Positions 61,450 to 64,000 of a DNA stretch of 64,000 bases are shown here, piece by piece. The notes under the pieces are model-generated. The model did no database searches, was not told the DNA's origin, and worked only from the letters and a program-made list of their open reading frames with translations. The DNA is taken from assembly GCA_965226825.1 (NCBI GenBank), contig CBDDED010000003.1, forward strand, positions 3,100,001 to 3,164,000, read 5' to 3'. Within the stretch, counting starts at the first letter, position 1; each line of letters opens with the position of its first letter. This DNA is from Io17-Chloro-G2 sp965226825. Lineage in GTDB: Bacteria; Chloroflexota; Dehalococcoidia; Lucifugimonadales; UBA3495. Made by a program: the position numbers and the translations under genes.

Positions 61450-62403
61450 ATGGAACCGTTGCCGAGAGGCGCTCAGTTCACCAGGGCCAAGGTATTGTGG
61501 GAACTTGCTTTGGGCGTTGCCGGTGATCCATCGATCAACTATGCGGGAAACAGAGACGTTGCCCTGTATGTAGGGAACGGATCTCAGGAAACGTTCAAGC
61601 CATACATCCGGATGTCGCCGGGTTCGCCGATCCTTTCCCACGCCGTGGTTGGGGGCGAGCTCGAAGCCGCGTTCGTGAACCCATCGTCGATACTGACCCA
61701 GGCCTACCGGGGAGTCGGGCTGTATCAGGAACCCCTGCCGGTCCGCGTGCTGTTCTCCTACCCGTCTTGGGACCGTTTCGTCATTGCAGTCCAGCCCCGC
61801 TTGGGCCTTACGTCCCTGGCCGAGATTAAGGAGAAGCAACTCCCGCTGCGGGTCTCGATACGTGAAGACCTCACCCACTCAACCCGCGTCCTGGTCGACC
61901 AACTGTTGCCGTTGTACGGCTTCTCCCTGGGCGACATTGAAACTTGGGGAGGCAGTTTCCAACTCAACGGCCCCCCCGGGGACCAGCGGCGCCTAGACGC
62001 CATAGCCGACGGGAGCGTTGACATCATATTTGATGAGGGAATCCCCGGCTGGCTGCCCGTGGCGTTGGATCACGGAATGAAGCCTTTGGAACTGGAAGCC
62101 GGGATAATGGGCCAGATGGGGGCCCTGGGTTGGCGCGACGTTCCCCTGCCCAAGGAGCGTTTCCCGGCGTTGGATCGGGACTACCATTGCATCGATTACA
62201 GCGGCTGGCCGCTATACACCCGGGCGTCGCTGCCTGACGAAGACGCCTACAAGATATGCGCGGCGTTGGGTGCGCGGGCGGACCAGATGCCGCTTGGCAG
62301 GGACTTCATTGATGTGAGCCAGTTGGGTAGAGACACCGAAGCCACCCCTCTGGACGTGCCGTTGCATCCGGGGGCGGCGCAATGGTTCCAAGAGCACGGG
62401 TAG
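61450..62403 (+). CDS. TAXI-type solute-binding-like protein without signal peptide
   Basis: A 317-residue protein with the fold pattern of TAXI/NMT1-like periplasmic binding proteins: AKVLWELALGVAG, GGELEAAFVNPSSILTQAYRG, IAVQPRLGLTSLAEIKEKQL and DAIADGSVDIIFDEGIPGWL. The usual secretion signal is missing (the N-terminus is MEPLPRGAQFTRAKVL), and no TRAP permease is beside it. It may bind a small carboxylate in the cytosol. It lies 139 bp after the oxidoreductase on the same strand, so a shared pathway is possible. Confidence 0.8.
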   Translation: MEPLPRGAQFTRAKVLWELALGVAGDPSINYAGNRDVALYVGNGSQETFKPYIRMSPGSPILSHAVVGGELEAAFVNPSSILTQAYRGVGLYQEPLPVRVLFSYPSWDRFVIAVQPRLGLTSLAEIKEKQLPLRVSIREDLTHSTRVLVDQLLPLYGFSLGDIETWGGSFQLNGPPGDQRRLDAIADGSVDIIFDEGIPGWLPVALDHGMKPLELEAGIMGQMGALGWRDVPLPKERFPALDRDYHCIDYSGWPLYTRASLPDEDAYKICAALGARADQMPLGRDFIDVSQLGRDTEATPLDVPLHPGAAQWFQEHG

Positions 62404-62454
62404 GATGTCTGGAGAGTAGGACGGGCGACCGCGTCGAGGCCGCTTCCCGCTGTA

Positions 62455-62518
62455 GGACTAAACTTTTAGCCCGCCAGCAAAACCTGTCTGTGGCGGATTA
62501 CAAGGGAAAGTTTAGTCC
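62455..62518. terminator. Bidirectional hairpin between convergent genes
   Basis: GGACTAAACTTT (62455-62466) and AAAGTTTAGTCC (62507-62518), a perfect 12-bp inverted repeat, enclosing a further GC-rich imperfect pair. It overlaps the last codons of the desulforedoxin-like gene and lies 52 bp after the TAXI-like gene. Confidence 0.6.
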
Positions 62519-62655
62519 GAAGACGGAAGCTTCCGGGGTTGCTGCAACTCCATCTCGGCGTCACAGCAGTTGATCACGCCCTCGCCCGCCTTGGTGCATA
62601 GGACGTTGCTGCCGCAAGTGGGGCACACATAACGCTTACCCAAGTCATTGGCCAT
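62512..62655 (-). CDS. Desulforedoxin-like mini-protein, copy 1 (47 aa)
   Basis: Begins MANDLGKRYVCPTCGSNVLC and continues with AGEGVINCCDAEMELQ. The C-x2-C and CC arrangement (Cys 11, 14, 30, 31) is that of desulforedoxin, which binds one iron with four Cys as a dimer; the N-terminal domain of desulfoferrodoxin is similar. The product is 47 residues with an 8-residue tail rich in Pro and Ser. It lies 99 bp downstream of a paralogue on the same strand. Role: electron transfer or metal handling, unproven. Confidence 0.85.
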   Translation of the reverse strand: MANDLGKRYVCPTCGSNVLCTKAGEGVINCCDAEMELQQPRKLPSSD

Positions 62656-62754
62656 GAGAATGGATACTCCTTAGCAGGCGGGATTGCCGATCTTTGACCA
62701 AACCGTGAAGCATGTCATGAAACAAGGCATCGCCGCCGTTGAATATTGCTGAAC

Positions 62755-62874
62755 CTAGGTCTTGAGTTCCATTGGCTGCTGGCAACAGTGGACCGCGCCG
62801 TTGCCGCCTTTAGTTACGATAAACTCGGAACCGCACTTGGCGCACAGATAACGTTTTCCTGTCTGATTGGCCAC
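62755..62874 (-). CDS. Desulforedoxin-like mini-protein, copy 2 (39 aa)
   Basis: Starts at GTG 62874 after GGGGGAG: VANQTGKRYLCAKCGSEFIV followed by GGNGAVHCCQQPMELK. Cys 11, 14, 30, 31 correspond exactly to those of the other copy and to desulforedoxin (C-x2-C, CC). Upstream of copy 1; the two are a tandem duplication with shared N-terminus (MAN-x-x-GKRY). Both are too short for routine gene calling. Confidence 0.85.
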   Translation of the reverse strand: MANQTGKRYLCAKCGSEFIVTKGGNGAVHCCQQPMELKT

Positions 62875-63027
62875 CGGGACTCCCCCTGAAAGCATGGAGT
62901 TGAGCCTAGTCAGTCCATTATAGACAAGGGTCCCCGACCGTTCAACTTGGCACACTCGATGTTTCAGGCAACCCCACGCCCATGCGACGGGCGTATCTTT
63001 CATCCCACTCACGTGACCCCACACCTC

Positions 63028-63310
63028 ACCCCCCGGTCATCCTCGCCGCAGCGGGGATCCAGAGCCCTTTCCATCCACCACCACGCTTATGGCAGCGGAG
63101 ACGCGTCAGCCGAGCCGGCCGTCGCCCACCCCCGTCATCCTCGCCGAAGCGGGGATCCAGAGCCCCTTCTGTGCGGCAACAAGCTCATGGCAATGGAGAA
63201 ACGCCAAGCGATGGGCAAGATGCACCCAACCCTTCGCCCTTGCCGCTCCTCCGTGCCCGTCACAACCCGCCCGCTGGTAAGCACATCGAGGCTCTGGGTT
63301 CCCAAAGGAA
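63028..63310. repeat. Palindromic dispersed element, copy 6, degenerate
   Basis: Two left arms in tandem (about 63028-63071 and 63126-63169; GGGGATCCAGAGCCC) and a decayed right arm at about 63287-63310 (GAGGCTCTGGGTTCCC). The core contains GAAACGCCAAGCGATGGGCA, comparable with copy 2. Fills most of the gap between the mini-proteins and the next gene. Confidence 0.75.
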
Positions 63311-63312
63311 AA

Positions 63313-63349
63313 CCGCGCCCCCGGGCTATCCCGTAGGGCGCGGCCTTTT
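63313..63349. terminator. Bidirectional intrinsic terminator
   Basis: CCGCGCCC (63313-63320) pairs with GGGCGCGG (63336-63343); CGGG and CCCG within the loop pair as well. A T6 run follows on the plus strand, and a T4 run on the minus strand, where it ends the Gfo/Idh/MocA gene. Confidence 0.75.
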
Positions 63350-63387
63350 TTCGCCAAGATTATTTCTAACGTGCCGCCAGCGGCGCG

Positions 63388-64000
63388 CTATAGGGGAAGG
63401 TAAACCGCTCTGCCGGTCATGGCGCTGCGGTGGACCGCCTCCGACCATTCCATGTAGTGGACTCCGGATTCAAACGCCACCATGTCCACCTTTTCTGTGC
63501 CCCGGATGGCGTTGGAGAACTGCTCCTCCACCCGGTATTTGTCCTGGCTTTCCGGCGGATTGGGGACCTCGGTCAACTCCCGGTCTCCCCGTTTGCCGGC
63601 CCAGACCTTGCGCTGCGAGTCGACGTGGATGGTGCCTTCGGTGCCGAACATCCAGACGTGGCTGCCGCCGTTCAAGCCGGAGGTGGCGCTCATCTTCATG
63701 TGGACCTGGGCTCCGTTGGCCAATTCGTACAGAATATCCACGTGGTCGGGGATCGTTACGGATGTGAGGAACCCGTTTTCGTCCTTCCGGAAAGGCACGT
63801 GAACCTTGGACATAGCCATTACCCGGTCGCCCCGGCCAAGCCAGCGCATCATGGACTCGTAGGACGCCCCGATGTTCAGGGTGTTGTAACCGCTGAGCGT
63901 CCGGTCCTGGCGCCAGTGCAACGGTCCGTCAAAATCGGCGAAGCGGTTTTGCAGGGACGTGAAGTCCACCGACAGAAGCTCGCCAAGGTGCCCCTCGTTG
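63388..64000 (-). CDS. Gfo/Idh/MocA-family oxidoreductase, C-terminal part (5' truncated)
   Basis: 204 residues of the C-terminal domain are inside the window; the frame is open to the edge (NEGHLGELLSVDF at the start), so the NAD-binding Rossmann part is outside. The domain has the open beta-sheet pattern typical of this family (TVTIPDH-like VTIPDHVDILYELANGAQVH, GSHVWMFGTEGTIHVD, FESGVHYMEWSEAVHRSA). These enzymes oxidise or isomerise sugars and inositols. The internal GTG that could start a 193-residue frame is not a real start. Confidence 0.85.
   Translation of the reverse strand, partial: NEGHLGELLSVDFTSLQNRFADFDGPLHWRQDRTLSGYNTLNIGASYESMMRWLGRGDRVMAMSKVHVPFRKDENGFLTSVTIPDHVDILYELANGAQVHMKMSATSGLNGGSHVWMFGTEGTIHVDSQRKVWAGKRGDRELTEVPNPPESQDKYRVEEQFSNAIRGTEKVDMVAFESGVHYMEWSEAVHRSAMTGRAVYLPL

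Noticed and set aside
63388..63969. A complete 193-codon gene starting at an internal GTG
   Set aside because: The same frame continues upstream to the window edge with family-like sequence (GHLGELLSVDF), so the gene is truncated by the window.

Overview
The window is about 60 percent GC with dense coding on both strands. Its gene content points to a Chloroflexota bacterium of the Dehalococcoidia / SAR202 type. The grounds are several flavin-dependent luciferase-like oxidoreductases, CoA-transferase and enoyl-CoA hydratase paralogues, a tartrate/isopropylmalate-type dehydrogenase, a CitE-like lyase, and a UGSC-family selenoprotein with its neighbour. This placement is inferred from gene content; no rRNA or other phylogenetic marker was tested.

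Layout. 1-5.1 kb: end of a phosphonoacetate-hydrolase-like enzyme, then thrB, lysC, a family 2 glycosyltransferase and a TPR protein closed by a strong terminator. 5.6-9 kb (minus strand): crcB, an SMP-30-like lactonase, a class IV aminotransferase, an AhpD-like protein and a 47-residue zinc-ribbon protein. 9.3-13.2 kb: a late cobalamin assembly cluster (cobC-like phosphatase, cobQ, cobU, PduX-type threonine kinase), then a TTUD-like dehydrogenase. 14.5-19 kb: an accessory island with a Uma2 protein, a HEPN/MNT-type pair, a decayed second copy of the dehydrogenase, a zinc-ribbon protein and a DpnI-type endonuclease. 19-24.5 kb: BNR-repeat protein, two-subunit CoA transferase, DUF4258 plus a frameshifted YgiT-type gene, an SDR lacking most catalytic residues, and a VapBC-like pair. 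25-33.6 kb: catabolic or accessory oxidoreductases and the selenoprotein locus. 33.9-44.6 kb: tRNA-Pro, TlpA-like lipoprotein, mfd, proB, proA, split transketolase and an amidohydrolase. 44.7-47.9 kb: two tandem IS110-family elements inserted in a palindromic repeat. 47.9-55.6 kb: folB, CitE-like lyase, retropepsin-like protein, polA, thiE fusion, translin-like protein and an RNase Z-like hydrolase. 56.4-64 kb: alcohol dehydrogenase, HigBA, a GmrSD-type restriction protein, a luciferase-like oxidoreductase, a TAXI-like protein, two desulforedoxin-like mini-proteins and a truncated Gfo/Idh/MocA oxidoreductase.

Functional links. LysC and ThrB feed threonine synthesis, and the PduX-type kinase uses threonine to make the aminopropanol arm of cobalamin that CobQ, CobU and CobC finish. 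ProB and ProA are the first two proline steps. The two CoA-transferase subunits, the hydratases and the luciferase-like enzymes suggest degradation of unusual organic acids.

Most notable observations: (1) an in-frame TGA at 28005-28007 that reads as selenocysteine in a UGSC-family protein; (2) a dispersed family of about 200-bp palindromic elements at six loci; (3) two head-to-tail IS110 elements inserted inside one of those palindromes so precisely that the empty site can be rebuilt, with candidate bridge-RNA regions in front of both transposases.
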